Shown here one piece after another: positions 37,906-46,925 of a stretch of 64,000 nucleotides of DNA. Position 1 is the stretch's first letter, and every line of letters begins with the position of its first letter. The position numbers and the translations under genes were made by a program. The notes under the pieces are model-generated. The model was not told the DNA's origin and ran no database searches. It saw only the letters and a list, made by a program, of their open reading frames with translations. The stretch comes from Agrobacterium arsenijevicii (GTDB lineage: Bacteria > Pseudomonadota > Alphaproteobacteria > Rhizobiales > Rhizobiaceae), in NCBI GenBank assembly GCA_000949895.1, contig JWIT01000003.1, forward strand, positions 434,001 to 498,000. The letters run 5' to 3'.

Positions 37906-38829
37906 GTGAGAGTTCCTGTGGAAAACTCGGATAATCTTGTCCAGAAGTGGCCTTTACGGAAGCGTCTGGAGTTTATCGACTTCCGACTTTTCTGGACTGG
38001 GCGGGTCAATCGCGGTGATATTGGAGACACCTTCGACATTTCGGTGCAACAGGCCTCATCAGATATCGGGCACTATGATCGGATTGCCCCCGGGAACATG
38101 GTTTATGATCGCGCCCAGAAAACATATCTCAGGACGAAAGAATATCGGCCAGCGCTGATCGAGCGCAGCTCCGAGCGCTTCCTACTGCAACTGGTGGCAA
38201 TTGATCGCGGTTGGATGACCAAGGATGAGACCTGGTTTGACGAACTACCGCCTCTGGACGTAACCACGCTAAAAAGGCGTGCGACCAGTTCGCTTATTCT
38301 CTTGCAAGTTCTCAATGCAATTCGCGACCGTACTCAGATAAAAATCGCCTACAACTCCCTCACAGAAACTGTCGATGCAGCGAGAACAATCGCTCCGCAC
38401 GCACTCTTTTTCAATTCCGGTCGCTGGTACACCCGAGCTTACTCCGCCGATCACCGAAACTTTCGAGACTACAATCTCAATCGCATCAACAAGGTGGAAG
38501 AGGTCGAAGGTATACCTCCAAGCAACGATCTAGACTACGAATGGGCCCACACGATTGATCTTGTGATCAGCCCTAATCCGGAGCTTCCGGCGATACAGCA
38601 GAAAGGTGTTGCCGCAGAATTCGATATGGTCGACGACAGGCTGCTGCTGCCGGTTCGCTTGTCGATGGCGTTTTACGTTATGTCCGAGCACAATCTTGAC
38701 GTGGAGCCTGGAAAGTTAGCTCCCGTGAAACAGCAGCTCGTGTTGTTGAATCGAACTGACGTAGATCAGGCAAGACAGTCATTTCGCCAATTGTCAGAGC
38801 AAGCCATTCAGCGGAGCGTGAAAAAGTGA
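37906..38829 (+). CDS. WYL-domain transcriptional regulator (CapW/BrxR-like)
   Basis: 307 residues from GTG 37906; GTG 37918 is an alternative. N-terminal winged helix-turn-helix (RKRLEFIDFRLFWTGRVNRGDIGDTF...ISVQQASSDI), a WYL domain (LFFNSGRWYTRAYSADHRNFRDYNLNRINKVEEVEG) and a C-terminal WCX-like extension. This is the layout of BrxR/CapW dimeric repressors that guard BREX, CBASS and other defence operons and release on infection. It is divergent from the cyclase operon. Confidence 0.82.
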   Translation: MRVPVENSDNLVQKWPLRKRLEFIDFRLFWTGRVNRGDIGDTFDISVQQASSDIGHYDRIAPGNMVYDRAQKTYLRTKEYRPALIERSSERFLLQLVAIDRGWMTKDETWFDELPPLDVTTLKRRATSSLILLQVLNAIRDRTQIKIAYNSLTETVDAARTIAPHALFFNSGRWYTRAYSADHRNFRDYNLNRINKVEEVEGIPPSNDLDYEWAHTIDLVISPNPELPAIQQKGVAAEFDMVDDRLLLPVRLSMAFYVMSEHNLDVEPGKLAPVKQQLVLLNRTDVDQARQSFRQLSEQAIQRSVKK

Positions 38830-38857
38830 GCCTACAGCTGCAGTATGTGGGCGCTTG

Positions 38858-39541
38858 ATGAGTATCGAGGCAATCTTCCTTTATGGTAGTTGGGCAAGGG
38901 GTGATCAGGGCGAAGGTTCCGACCATGATCTGTTGATGGTTACCAACGAAGCGCGTGGCTACCATGTAACCGATGGCCATCATTCGATGACCTATTACCC
39001 GCTATCGAATCTCCAGGAAAAAGCAGCTTCGGGTGACCTTTTCGTCTTGCACATTGTGCGTGAAGCTAAGGTTGTCCTTGATCCCAACGACATTCTGGTT
39101 TCACTTCGAAGCCTATTTACGCCGAAGGCTTCTTATGACCTGGAGATATCGCATGGCGCTGATGTGGGCTGGTTTCTGGTTCACAATCATGTCGCCCTTT
39201 CCGAAAAACTCGGGGCAAGGCGCATAGCTTGGGCCGTTCGCACCATCCTCATCGCTAGGTCAGTGGTGCGAGGAAACCCTACCTTTGCGCCCGATAAACT
39301 ATCGGCATTTTCGGATTTTCCGGACACCGAACCGCTGATGGCAGCTAGACATGGGAGTTTCTCAGAAAGCACTATTCACACCTTGACGTCTTTTCTCAAC
39401 TTTGAACGACTTACTGACCCATTGGGACCGGAAGCTGCAGAGACCGCGTGGCGTAACTGGTTCGCTAAAACGAACAACTATGTCGGCGTGCAAATGATAA
39501 AGAGCGTAAATGAAGCGCAATTTTCGCTGACTTATGACTAA
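38858..39541 (+). CDS. Minimal nucleotidyltransferase (MNT)-domain protein
   Basis: 228 residues from ATG 38858, 28 nt after the WYL gene. FLYGSWARGDQGEGSDHDLLMV (residues 7-28) is the G-S-x-x-R-G...S-D-x-D-L signature of Pol-beta-type minimal nucleotidyltransferases. The C-terminal 100 residues are helical and may be a fused HEPN-like or substrate domain. MNT proteins often AMPylate toxins. Co-directional with the WYL gene, possibly part of the same defence locus. Confidence 0.7.
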   Translation: MSIEAIFLYGSWARGDQGEGSDHDLLMVTNEARGYHVTDGHHSMTYYPLSNLQEKAASGDLFVLHIVREAKVVLDPNDILVSLRSLFTPKASYDLEISHGADVGWFLVHNHVALSEKLGARRIAWAVRTILIARSVVRGNPTFAPDKLSAFSDFPDTEPLMAARHGSFSESTIHTLTSFLNFERLTDPLGPEAAETAWRNWFAKTNNYVGVQMIKSVNEAQFSLTYD

Positions 39542-39680
39542 TCATTTTGCTGCGAATGGAAATCAGCGAAGGTGACTGCGACACTGACACTCTGGATTAA
39601 CCAGGAAGGCTGGAGACAGTATCATTCAAGCGACGTTTGGCGGAAAGTACATTTGAAAATATTGATACCGGTAATGCACG

Positions 39681-39788
39681 TGACCTTGCCCCCCAAGTTT
39701 TATCCAGTTTGAATTCGCTCCAGCGGTTTTGGGTTGCTGTGCGGAACCATTCCGGCTGCGCAGCGCCGCATCACGTCGCGGATTGATT
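39681..39788 (-). pseudogene. IS3 transposase, last residues
   Basis: Reads INPRRDAALRSRNGSAQQP then KTAGANSNWIKLGGQGH and runs through the terminal repeat without a stop at the usual place. It joins exactly to the fragment at 42276 if IS66 and one target copy are removed. Confidence 0.7.
39781..39788. repeat. IS66 target-site duplication, left copy
   Basis: GATTGATT immediately before the left terminal repeat (GTAAGCATCCGGT). It equals the right copy at 42276-42283. Eight bases is the known duplication size for IS66. Confidence 0.9.
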
Positions 39789-39800
39789 GTAAGCATCCGG

Positions 39801-41369
39801 TCAGGCCATCTGCCGAGGAATTTGGAGGTTCCACGGCAGGAATTCATCGATCCGGTTGATGGGGTGATCGGCGATACGGGTAAGGACATTCCGGAGGTAG
39901 GCTTCCGGATCGAGACTGTTGAGTTTTGCAGTTTCGATCAACGACAGAATGGCAGCCGCCCGGTCGCCACCTTTGTCTGACCCGGCAAACAGCCAATTCT
40001 TGCGTCCAAGCGCAATGGGTCGGATCGCCCGTTCAGCGGCATTGTTGTCGATTTCGATACTGCCATCGTCAAGGAAACGGCAAAGCGATGGCCAACGGGA
40101 AAGCGCGTAGCGGATCGCCTCAGCCGTCCCGGATTTGTGCGGCAAGCGTTTGAGATTGTCATTCAGCCATGATCGGAGAGCTTCGACCTTGGGTTTGCTG
40201 CTCTGTTGTCGCGCAGCTTTCCGCAAGTCTGGTGGCTCGCCACGAATGGCCTTCTCGGTATCGTAGAGTGCACCGATCCGTCGCAGGGCCTCCTCGGCAA
40301 TCGGCGCTGTATTGGATGTCGTTAAATCGAAGAACTTGCGTCTTGCATGCGCCCAGCAGGAGGCTTCCAGAACGACCGGCGCTTCACCGAGTTTGGATGG
40401 GGCATAGAGATCACGGAAGCCCGCATAGCCGTCGGCATGCAACACGCCGGAGAAGGTGGCCAAATGCTGCCTGGGATGTTGCCCCTTACGATCCGGACTG
40501 AAGAAGTAGCAGGCTGCCGGTGGTGCCGTGTCACCGTGGCGACGGCCATCGCGAACATAGGTCCACAATCGGCCGGTCTTGGTCTTGCCCTTCCCAGGCT
40601 CCAGCACGGGAACGGGTGTATCGTCGCCATGAAGTCGATCACCTGCGAACACATGCTCTCGAAGCTTAACCAGCAGCGGCTCCAGCAATGTGCTGGCCTT
40701 GCCGATCCAATCGGCCATGGTCGAGCGGGAAAGGTCGACACCCTCGCGGGCATAAATCTCCGACTGGCGATAAAGTGGGAGGTGGTCGCAGTATTTGGCG
40801 ACCAGGACATGGGCGACGAGGCCTGGTCCCGGTTTGCCGCGTTCGATGGGCAGAGATGGCATCTCGGCCCTGACCTTCGTATCGCAGCCCTTACAGGTGA
40901 AGCGTGGCAGGATATTGCGCACCACGCGGAACGATGCCGGGACGTAGTCGAGAACTTCGCTGATGGTCTCGCCTTCACGGATGAAGTCGGAGCCGCCGCA
41001 TACCGGACATGAGCAAACAGCACGATGCAAAACATCGTGGCGTGGCAGATGGTCTGGCAATGGCTGACGGCTTGGTTTTGCTTTTGCCGGACCGGCAGTC
41101 GATGGCAGTACCGAAGCCGTAGCTTCCGCCTCGGCCGCCTCGATATCTTCCAACGCCAGTTCGAGCTGCTCGATGGCGCGGTCGATCTTCTCGGAAGACG
41201 AACCGAACCGCGCTCGTTTGAAAACGGCGAGTTGCGCCTTCAATTTGTCGATCAGAGTGTCACGAGATTGAAGCTTTTGAGCCTGCTCGGCCAGTTGAAC
41301 TGCTTGCGCAGCGATGATGGCTCGCAACGCATCGACATCATCCGGCAGGTTCGAATGGCTCTCTTTCAT
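39801..41369 (-). CDS. tnpC: IS66 transposase TnpC
   Basis: 522 residues. N-terminal leucine-rich coiled coil ([27 protein letters not shown]), zinc-finger-like CPVCGG, then the DDE core with [11 protein letters not shown] (Asp), LHADGYAGF (Asp) and [22 protein letters not shown] (Glu). Catalyses transposition of the IS66 element. The start is 66 nt after tnpB. Confidence 0.95.
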   Translation of the reverse strand: MKESHSNLPDDVDALRAIIAAQAVQLAEQAQKLQSRDTLIDKLKAQLAVFKRARFGSSSEKIDRAIEQLELALEDIEAAEAEATASVLPSTAGPAKAKPSRQPLPDHLPRHDVLHRAVCSCPVCGGSDFIREGETISEVLDYVPASFRVVRNILPRFTCKGCDTKVRAEMPSLPIERGKPGPGLVAHVLVAKYCDHLPLYRQSEIYAREGVDLSRSTMADWIGKASTLLEPLLVKLREHVFAGDRLHGDDTPVPVLEPGKGKTKTGRLWTYVRDGRRHGDTAPPAACYFFSPDRKGQHPRQHLATFSGVLHADGYAGFRDLYAPSKLGEAPVVLEASCWAHARRKFFDLTTSNTAPIAEEALRRIGALYDTEKAIRGEPPDLRKAARQQSSKPKVEALRSWLNDNLKRLPHKSGTAEAIRYALSRWPSLCRFLDDGSIEIDNNAAERAIRPIALGRKNWLFAGSDKGGDRAAAILSLIETAKLNSLDPEAYLRNVLTRIADHPINRIDEFLPWNLQIPRQMA

Positions 41370-41435
41370 GCCAAAAACTATAGCTGATTTGGTGCTAAAT
41401 CGCCATATATGTATCTGTAAAGATTGGCGTTTACT

Positions 41436-41783
41436 CTACGCAACCCGCGTTGGCGCAGACGTCCAGGCCGGACGTCGCCAGTCGATACCCTCCCATAGCA
41501 TCGACAATTGCGCCGCCGTCAGTCGGGCCGTGCCGTCAGTTGCAGATGGCCACGGAAAGCAACCCTTTTCCAGGACCTTGTAGTACAGGCAAAACCCTTG
41601 GCCATCCCAAAACAACAGCTTGATACGATCACCGCGACGCCCTCGGAATGCGAACACCGAACCGGACGCGGGCTTCTGGCGAAGTGACGACTGCACCAAC
41701 GCCATCAAGCCGTCGATCCCCTTACGCATGTCCGTCACGCCGCAGGCGAGATAAACACGCACATTTGCGCCTGGCGCTATCAT
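41436..41783 (-). CDS. tnpB: IS66 accessory protein TnpB
   Basis: 115 residues. VYLACGVTDMRKGIDGLMALVQ and VFAFRGRRGDRIKLLFWDGQGFCLYYKVLEKG are the family-defining blocks of the IS66 Orf2. Overlaps the tnpA stop by 4 nt. Needed for efficient transposition; mechanism not well known. Unrelated to the TnpB nucleases of IS200/IS605. Confidence 0.95.
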   Translation of the reverse strand: MIAPGANVRVYLACGVTDMRKGIDGLMALVQSSLRQKPASGSVFAFRGRRGDRIKLLFWDGQGFCLYYKVLEKGCFPWPSATDGTARLTAAQLSMLWEGIDWRRPAWTSAPTRVA

Positions 41784-42181
41784 GCTTCTTCCACCGAGCG
41801 GATCAGGGCCTTCAGCACTTCAGATGCAATACCGGCCTCGACCTTCAAAACACGTCCACCTTTACAGCCGATCTCGATCCGTACTGGGCGGGCCGACCGT
41901 TTCGCTGCCGCAGGCTTGTCCGCCGAACTAGGGCGCTCCGTCTCACTGCTCGATTCCGAGGAGATCAATGCAACCGGCAAGAACGAAACGCTCGGCTCAC
42001 CCTGCTCGACCGCGAACATCTTGCGCCACGTATAAATCTGCTGAGGTTTGATGTCGTGCCGCCGAGCGACGTCGGCAATCTTGGCACCTGCAACGGCAGC
42101 CTCGTCCAATATCGACAGCTTCTCGTCGTCGGACCAGATACGCCGACGCTCGACGCCTGTCAAAATCTCCATGCGGCCCAT
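41780..42181 (-). CDS. tnpA: IS66 accessory protein TnpA
   Basis: 133 residues. Helix-turn-helix of the Orf1/IS3-like type: WSDDEKLSILDEAAVAGAKIADVARRHDIKPQQIYTWRKMF. A linker and a short C-terminal VEIGCKGGRVLKVEAG-like segment follow. First gene of the element, transcribed inward from the right end. Confidence 0.93.
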   Translation of the reverse strand: MGRMEILTGVERRRIWSDDEKLSILDEAAVAGAKIADVARRHDIKPQQIYTWRKMFAVEQGEPSVSFLPVALISSESSSETERPSSADKPAAAKRSARPVRIEIGCKGGRVLKVEAGIASEVLKALIRSVEEA

Positions 42182-42275
42182 AGTTCATCCCTGATGACGT
42201 CTCTAATGACGGAATTAGTGACGTAACTTCAGGCGTTCGCCGAAAATCTCAAAGGCAGGCTCACCGGACGCATAC

Positions 42276-42283
42276 GATTGATT
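42276..42283. repeat. IS66 target-site duplication, right copy
   Basis: GATTGATT directly after the right end (GGACGCATAC). It pairs with 39781-39788. Confidence 0.9.
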
Positions 42284-42448
42284 GTCTGAGCGAACTCGGC
42301 AGGTGTCAGCCAACCGAGGCCTGAGTGTGGTCGATGATCGTTGTAATCGCTGCGCCAGTTTGAACGCGCTGATCGGGCATGGATCAGTGACGAGAAGAGC
42401 GCATTCAAAGAACTCGTCGCGTACGGCCGGTGCATGTTTCTGGCCCAT
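42276..42448 (-). pseudogene. IS3 transposase OrfB fragment
   Basis: C-terminal DDE region reading LFSSLIHARSARSNWRSDYNDHRPHSGLGWLTPAEFAQTIN, then cut by IS66. Just upstream the homology (VRDEFFECALL) continues in another frame, so a one-base indel was already present. Non-functional. Confidence 0.8.
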
Positions 42449-42624
42449 GCCCTCTAAGTCCCGAGTACATTACAGCAAAAAGCAAACTTTGCTGTTCGCC
42501 CACGCAGCAGCGGGGCGATGACGCCTTTGATCGGGAACTTTAAAGTTGTCGCTTCCTTATGCCTGCATAGGGCATTTGACGTGAACTGGCATCTTAGAGA
42601 GAATTGGGTGCATTGCAGTTAAGA

Positions 42625-42861
42625 TCACTCTTGGGAAACAGGCCCTCCCCGCGTCAGAAATGCTCGCGCTTCATCGGAAATCTGCAATGAAGAAATCTGC
42701 ACGGAGAAGCGATCTGCGCCGTCACTCACCGTGACTTTGCCTTTTCGTCGAAGGACTTCAAAGAAGTGCCGCAACTCACCCTCTGCCGGAATGGTAATCC
42801 CCTGCCCGGCTATGTTGCCGCTTGTGCCATCCGATGGCGAAAGATGCTCGTCTTCAGTCAT
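42625..42861 (-). CDS. Hypothetical small protein
   Basis: 78 residues, acidic N-terminus, then ELRHFFEVLRRKGKVTVSDGADRFSVQISSLQISDEARAFL, a compact alpha/beta sequence. AGGAAAG precedes the ATG. Divergent from the PIN gene, so an antitoxin role is conceivable but unsupported by motif. Confidence 0.55.
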   Translation of the reverse strand: MTEDEHLSPSDGTSGNIAGQGITIPAEGELRHFFEVLRRKGKVTVSDGADRFSVQISSLQISDEARAFLTRGGPVSQE

Positions 42862-42974
42862 TGTGCTTTCCTAAATAAAACGAATATCGACCGGCGATTT
42901 CGCACACAGCGAAATTAACCCCGCGTTAATCGTAATTATGGAGCGTGGCCGCGTTTTCACGCGAGCCTACTTCC

Positions 42975-43493
42975 ATGATTGCAAGTTACATTCTCGACAC
43001 ATGCGTCCTAAGCGAAACAAGCAGAGTCAGGCCTCATCCAAACGTCATCCGCTTCATGGAAACGGCCTCAAATCTATTTATTCCAGCTGCTGCAATCATG
43101 GAGTTCCAACAAGGCATTACGAGGCTTTGTTCCCGCGACCCGGTGAAAGCGGTGCGATTGACGCGTTGGTACCAGAATCTAATGGCGCTAGGCATGCCCA
43201 TCCTAGAAACCGGAAAAGAGGTCGCTGAAGCGTGGGGAACACTAGCGGCCGATCCAAGGTTGCGCAATCTTCTCGTCTCTCATCCTGGTGCAAAACGTAT
43301 CAGACATGGGCAGGACCTCCATATTGCCGCAGCAGCTCTCGTAAATAGAAAGCCGATTGCAACTTTCAATACGCGAGACTTCCTTCTTATCCACACCTGC
43401 TACCCGCTACCTGGAATCTATAATCCCCAGAATGACACGTGGCATGCAACGAGCCCAATACTAACTCTTCCCGAGAAGATTGGGGTCGACTAG
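42975..43493 (+). CDS. PIN-domain toxin (VapC-like)
   Basis: 172 residues from ATG 42975; a longer frame begins 30 nt upstream. YILDTCVLSETSRVRPHPNVIRFM (first Asp), FIPAAAIMEFQQGI (Glu), HGQDLHIAAAAL (Asp) and ATFNTRDF (final Asp) are the four acidic positions of a PIN ribonuclease. VapC toxins cleave RNA and need a cognate antitoxin. No classical VapB frame lies directly upstream, so it may be orphaned. Confidence 0.8.
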   Translation: MIASYILDTCVLSETSRVRPHPNVIRFMETASNLFIPAAAIMEFQQGITRLCSRDPVKAVRLTRWYQNLMALGMPILETGKEVAEAWGTLAADPRLRNLLVSHPGAKRIRHGQDLHIAAAALVNRKPIATFNTRDFLLIHTCYPLPGIYNPQNDTWHATSPILTLPEKIGVD

Positions 43494-43557
43494 TCTGAGT
43501 TTTTCACCTCGTTTGCGTAGACACGGGGATTCCTCCCTCAATTTTGGAAACGGATTT

Positions 43558-44031
43558 TCAGCTGCGATAGCGGCGGACAATGGTCTCAGGCGCGAGAAGC
43601 GCGGTATCGAGATCAACCTCAACAAGTCGGTCTATGACCATATTCGCCAGTCCCCGTATCGGTTTGATCTCCTGGAATACAGTCAGAGTTTCAGCCAACG
43701 TAAGAGAAGAATGCTGCTCCAAAGCAGAGAGCAATCTCACTCGATCTCCGAGGCTATCAGCTGAGAGATGCAACCGTTGAAGGTCGAAGGGAGCATCTTT
43801 CGGATCGTCAAACTCCAGGCCGAAACCAGCGTTGGCCATGGCGCGGAAAAACTCCGACATCCTTCCTGCCACCCCGGGCGGGGCCCAAATGCCGTCATTG
43901 CGAATGTAGCCCGCCTCGTCGGCGAGTTGCTCGACCTCTCGCCTGTCTTCCGCTGACATCTTTTTGAAGGTGATCACGTAGGTGCAGGAGCCGTTGCTCC
44001 AAAGTGGCTTTAGAACCAGCTTGCTGGACAT
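43558..44031 (-). CDS. Hypothetical protein sharing a C-terminal domain with 46926
   Basis: 157 residues. The last ~65 (SLGDRVRLLSALEQHSSLTLAETLTVFQEIKPIRGLANM...LDTALLAPETIVRRYRS) are nearly the same as the end of the protein at 46926-47522. The N-terminal ~85 residues (TYVITFKKMSAEDRREVEQLADEAGYIRND) are different and unrecognised. Last gene of the four-gene minus-strand unit, 39 nt after the phosphoesterase. Confidence 0.7.
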   Translation of the reverse strand: MSSKLVLKPLWSNGSCTYVITFKKMSAEDRREVEQLADEAGYIRNDGIWAPPGVAGRMSEFFRAMANAGFGLEFDDPKDAPFDLQRLHLSADSLGDRVRLLSALEQHSSLTLAETLTVFQEIKPIRGLANMVIDRLVEVDLDTALLAPETIVRRYRS

Positions 44032-44070
44032 TTCGATTTACTCCCTTGAGTACAGTCACATACGTCGGGT

Positions 44071-44877
44071 TCAGAGCTCGATCACGAAGCCAGCGCGATA
44101 CCCGTTTTTGCCACGTTCATGCCGATAGCCGAGCGGGTTGCAGATCACCCGCGTGTGACCTTCGACGTAGTCTTGGAACTGATGGATGTGGCCGTGAATC
44201 CAGATATCCGGTCGCCCGGTCTGGATGACATCAGTGAGATCGCTGGCGAAAGCAGCGTTGGTGGCATCACCCTGGTACTGTTTCAGCAATGATCTTGGAG
44301 ACGGCGCATGATGCGTCAGGACCACGGTCTTGCCAGTCCAGGACTTTGCCATTTCACCGGAGATGAATGCCCTGCTCTCCATATGCCTCGCGATGATCTC
44401 GCGGCTCGTGATGAGCCGTAGCATTCCCTCACGGAAGGGAGGCGAGCCGTAGATTTCGCGGAAATCGAGCATGCTTCTTCGGCAGAGGTATACGGCGGCT
44501 TCAGCACGATCAGGAAGCGGCAACTCATCGTTGATGCCCCACGGGACCTGATAGTCAGTCCAGAGCGTCGCGCCGATGATTCTGACGTGATCGATTTCGA
44601 ACGTTTCGTTTTCCAGAAGATGGATGTTGCGTGTGCCCGTGTCCTCGCGTCCTGCCGATAGCGTACCGGTGATGCTATTCCCGTAATAGTCGTGATTGCC
44701 GAGCACCAAGACGACTGGCATCGTTGGGGCGATCCGTCGTTTCAGGAATTCGAGGCCGAATGCAAGAAAGCCTGATACGTCGCCTGCGCAGACGCAAATG
44801 TCCGCTGGAGGGATGTCAATTTCTGCATTCATATCGGCATGTGTGACGTGCATGTCACTGATGATCCATGCTCTCAT
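44071..44877 (-). CDS. Calcineurin-like metallophosphoesterase
   Basis: 268 residues from ATG 44877 (TTG 44892 is an alternative start). SDMHVTH (Asp/His), CAGDVSGF (Asp), VLGNHDYYG (Asn/His), VLTHHAPSP and WIHGHIHQFQDY give the full two-metal set. No signal peptide. Such enzymes hydrolyse phosphodiesters or monoesters; here it sits between an AAA protease gene and a small protein gene, apparently co-transcribed. Confidence 0.87.
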   Translation of the reverse strand: MRAWIISDMHVTHADMNAEIDIPPADICVCAGDVSGFLAFGLEFLKRRIAPTMPVVLVLGNHDYYGNSITGTLSAGREDTGTRNIHLLENETFEIDHVRIIGATLWTDYQVPWGINDELPLPDRAEAAVYLCRRSMLDFREIYGSPPFREGMLRLITSREIIARHMESRAFISGEMAKSWTGKTVVLTHHAPSPRSLLKQYQGDATNAAFASDLTDVIQTGRPDIWIHGHIHQFQDYVEGHTRVICNPLGYRHERGKNGYRAGFVIEL

Positions 44878-44957
44878 GGCTGTAACTTTCAAAGATGTGA
44901 GGGAAAAGGAGGCGCTGGATGCAGACGCATCGCTGGGCGCAAAAGAAGTGCGAGACT

Positions 44958-46862
44958 TCAGACCAAGGTCGCTATGCGAACGGGGGCGTCGAGCTTAGCC
45001 GCCATCTTTGCGACCTGATCGGCAGAAACTTTCCCCTTCGCCTCCAACTCGTCGGCAATAGCCTCCACGAGTTTCAGGTGACTGCGGATAATGTGCTTTG
45101 CCCGCTCGAATTCGATCCGGAGTACATCGTCCACCCAGATCGCGACACCAGCGTCGTGAAGTCGAAGAGTCTCAAGGTCGCGGTCACTCTTCGCCAGGCT
45201 ATGACGAAGGCGATTACCCATGCCCATGCCACTCTGCAACATCGTGGCGATACGGGTGGCTTGGGCGAGATCAGAGTTCGGACCTACGCCAGCTCCGTCG
45301 CTTACAGCCCCTAGGAGCACCTCTTCGGCGGCAATTCCCGCCAGCAGCACCACAATCCGATCCCTGTAGGTTTGGATGGTTCGGTATCCGACCTTGGGTA
45401 CCTCGAAGTATGCCCCACCACCCGGCACGGTCTCACCGTCGTTGCGCGTATGATCGATGATCATGGCACCGTAGAACTTGCCATGATCAAGCGCGACGAC
45501 CGCGACGGTATGGCCCGCCTCATGAACCGCGAGCGCCCGCCGCAATTCGCCTGTGATCGCCACCATTTCTGGCAGCGATTTCACAATGTCAGTCGCGGTC
45601 ACATCCCGTTTGGCCCGCCGGGCAATGCGCTTTGCATCTCGGGCCACCTTGGCGAGATCAGCTCCAGAAAACCCATTGGTGGCTGCCATCAGCCTTGGAT
45701 GCTGTTTCCTTGGTAGCGTTTGACCAATTTGTTGCTGAAGGATGGCGATCCTGTCCGTCGCAGTTGGAAGGGGAATGGCCACATGTCTGTTCAATCGCCC
45801 GGGTCGCAAAATGGCAGGGTCGATACGATCCAAAGCATTGGTTGCGCCGATTACGACGACGCCCTGACGCCCATCGAGCCCGTCCAGGTGTTCGAGAAAT
45901 CCGTTCACCACCTGTGTGCTGTAGTCTCTGTTATCTGCTGAGAAGGAATTGCGGTCGCCGAAGCTGTCCAATTCATCACAAAATAGAATGCAGGGTGCTG
46001 TTTCCTTCGCCTTTTCGAAGTCACCTCTCATCGCCTTCAGGAGGTCACCAAGATGTCCACTTGCCTGCCATCGCGCCAGGGAAGTCGCAATGATGGGCAC
46101 ATTGCACTGCCGGGCCAGGGCGGCAGCAAACTGCGTCTTTCCGACTCCTGGCGGTCCTGACAGAACGATCCCTGTATCGACTTCCGACCAATCAATCTTG
46201 CCTCGCTGCCAGTCGATCAAGTCCTGGGCAAGCTCAAGTCCCCAATCCTTGGCTTGGCCATAGCCGAACATATCCTGCAACGGCGGCAGGCTTTCGCTCT
46301 TGGCACTCGACGGTTTGGCATCAGGGGCAGACGCCTCGGCCAGACGCGCCAACGCGTTCCTGATTGGACGACCTCGCCGCAATGCCGCCCAAACATGCAG
46401 CAGCGGATAAGACATCGCCGCTTTCGCTTCAGAGGGACTTACGTCGATCTGATAGGCAATCCGGCATCCGATCCGAAAGTCCATTGCCGAGATCGGCGGG
46501 ATGTCGACTTCGACGTCAACTTTCAAGGAAACTTGAAAAGGAAGTTCAGCGCCCTGTTCCCTGAAAATGAGAAGGCGGCGCTTTCGGCTGAAGTCCCCGT
46601 CCATCCTCTTGAGGATGGTCCTTGGCTTATCGGTAGCAGCGATCATCATGTAGGCCATGTCGTCTGTACCCGCAGACAAGCGAAGCAATAGAATTTCGGC
46701 GCAGGTATCGTAGTCCTCACCAGATCGACCTGAAGGAACATTCAGCAGAACGACGCAGTCAGCGTATCCGAAAAAATCAGGGGCCTTTCTGAGTGCACGT
46801 CTAAGCGTGCAGTACAGTGCTGCGTCCTGTGGGGCTTTTAGAGAGTGCTTTGTTTTTGGCAC
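44958..46862 (-). CDS. Soluble AAA+ ATPase with M41 (FtsH-like) protease domain
   Basis: 634 residues. Unique N-terminus 1-195 with no membrane helices, then an AAA+ module: Walker A GPPGVGKT (236-243), Walker B CILFCDELDS (291-300), and TNALDRIDPAILRPGRLNR (341-359, arginine fingers). An M41 zinc protease domain follows with HEAGH at 447-451 and a later Asp ligand in NSDLAQATRIA. FtsH is membrane-bound and housekeeping; this one lacks the anchor, is shorter, and sits in an accessory unit, so it probably degrades specific cytoplasmic targets. Confidence 0.85.
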   Translation of the reverse strand: MPKTKHSLKAPQDAALYCTLRRALRKAPDFFGYADCVVLLNVPSGRSGEDYDTCAEILLLRLSAGTDDMAYMMIAATDKPRTILKRMDGDFSRKRRLLIFREQGAELPFQVSLKVDVEVDIPPISAMDFRIGCRIAYQIDVSPSEAKAAMSYPLLHVWAALRRGRPIRNALARLAEASAPDAKPSSAKSESLPPLQDMFGYGQAKDWGLELAQDLIDWQRGKIDWSEVDTGIVLSGPPGVGKTQFAAALARQCNVPIIATSLARWQASGHLGDLLKAMRGDFEKAKETAPCILFCDELDSFGDRNSFSADNRDYSTQVVNGFLEHLDGLDGRQGVVVIGATNALDRIDPAILRPGRLNRHVAIPLPTATDRIAILQQQIGQTLPRKQHPRLMAATNGFSGADLAKVARDAKRIARRAKRDVTATDIVKSLPEMVAITGELRRALAVHEAGHTVAVVALDHGKFYGAMIIDHTRNDGETVPGGGAYFEVPKVGYRTIQTYRDRIVVLLAGIAAEEVLLGAVSDGAGVGPNSDLAQATRIATMLQSGMGMGNRLRHSLAKSDRDLETLRLHDAGVAIWVDDVLRIEFERAKHIIRSHLKLVEAIADELEAKGKVSADQVAKMAAKLDAPVRIATLV

Positions 46863-46925
46863 AGTTATCCTCCTCGCGCCTTGCGGCTCGAACTTTGAAC
46901 AGGGAATGTTGTGTGGTGGATGGAC

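Larger units (their letters stand above)
39789..42275 (-). mobile_element. IS66-family insertion sequence, 2487 bp, complete
   Basis: Ends GTAAGCATCCGGTCAGG (39789 inward) and GTATGCGTCCGGTGAGC (42275 inward) form imperfect inverted repeats starting with GTA. The three genes tnpA, tnpB and tnpC are all intact and on the minus strand, and an 8-bp GATTGATT duplication flanks the element. It looks recent and potentially active. Confidence 0.93.
39681..42470 (-). mobile_element. IS3-family remnant (IS407-like) interrupted by IS66
   Basis: TGACCTTGCCCCCCAAGTTT at 39681-39700 is an IS3-type terminal repeat. The transposase C-terminus is split: HARSARSNWRSDYNDHRPH...TPAEFAQTIN lies at 42276-42448, and its continuation NPRRDAALRSRNGSAQQP lies at 39681-39788. 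The 5' two thirds of the element are missing, so it was already a fragment. Confidence 0.8.

Noticed and set aside
40347-41012. Plus-strand 221-codon frame inside IS66
   Set aside because: Shadow of the IS66 transposase gene on the opposite strand.
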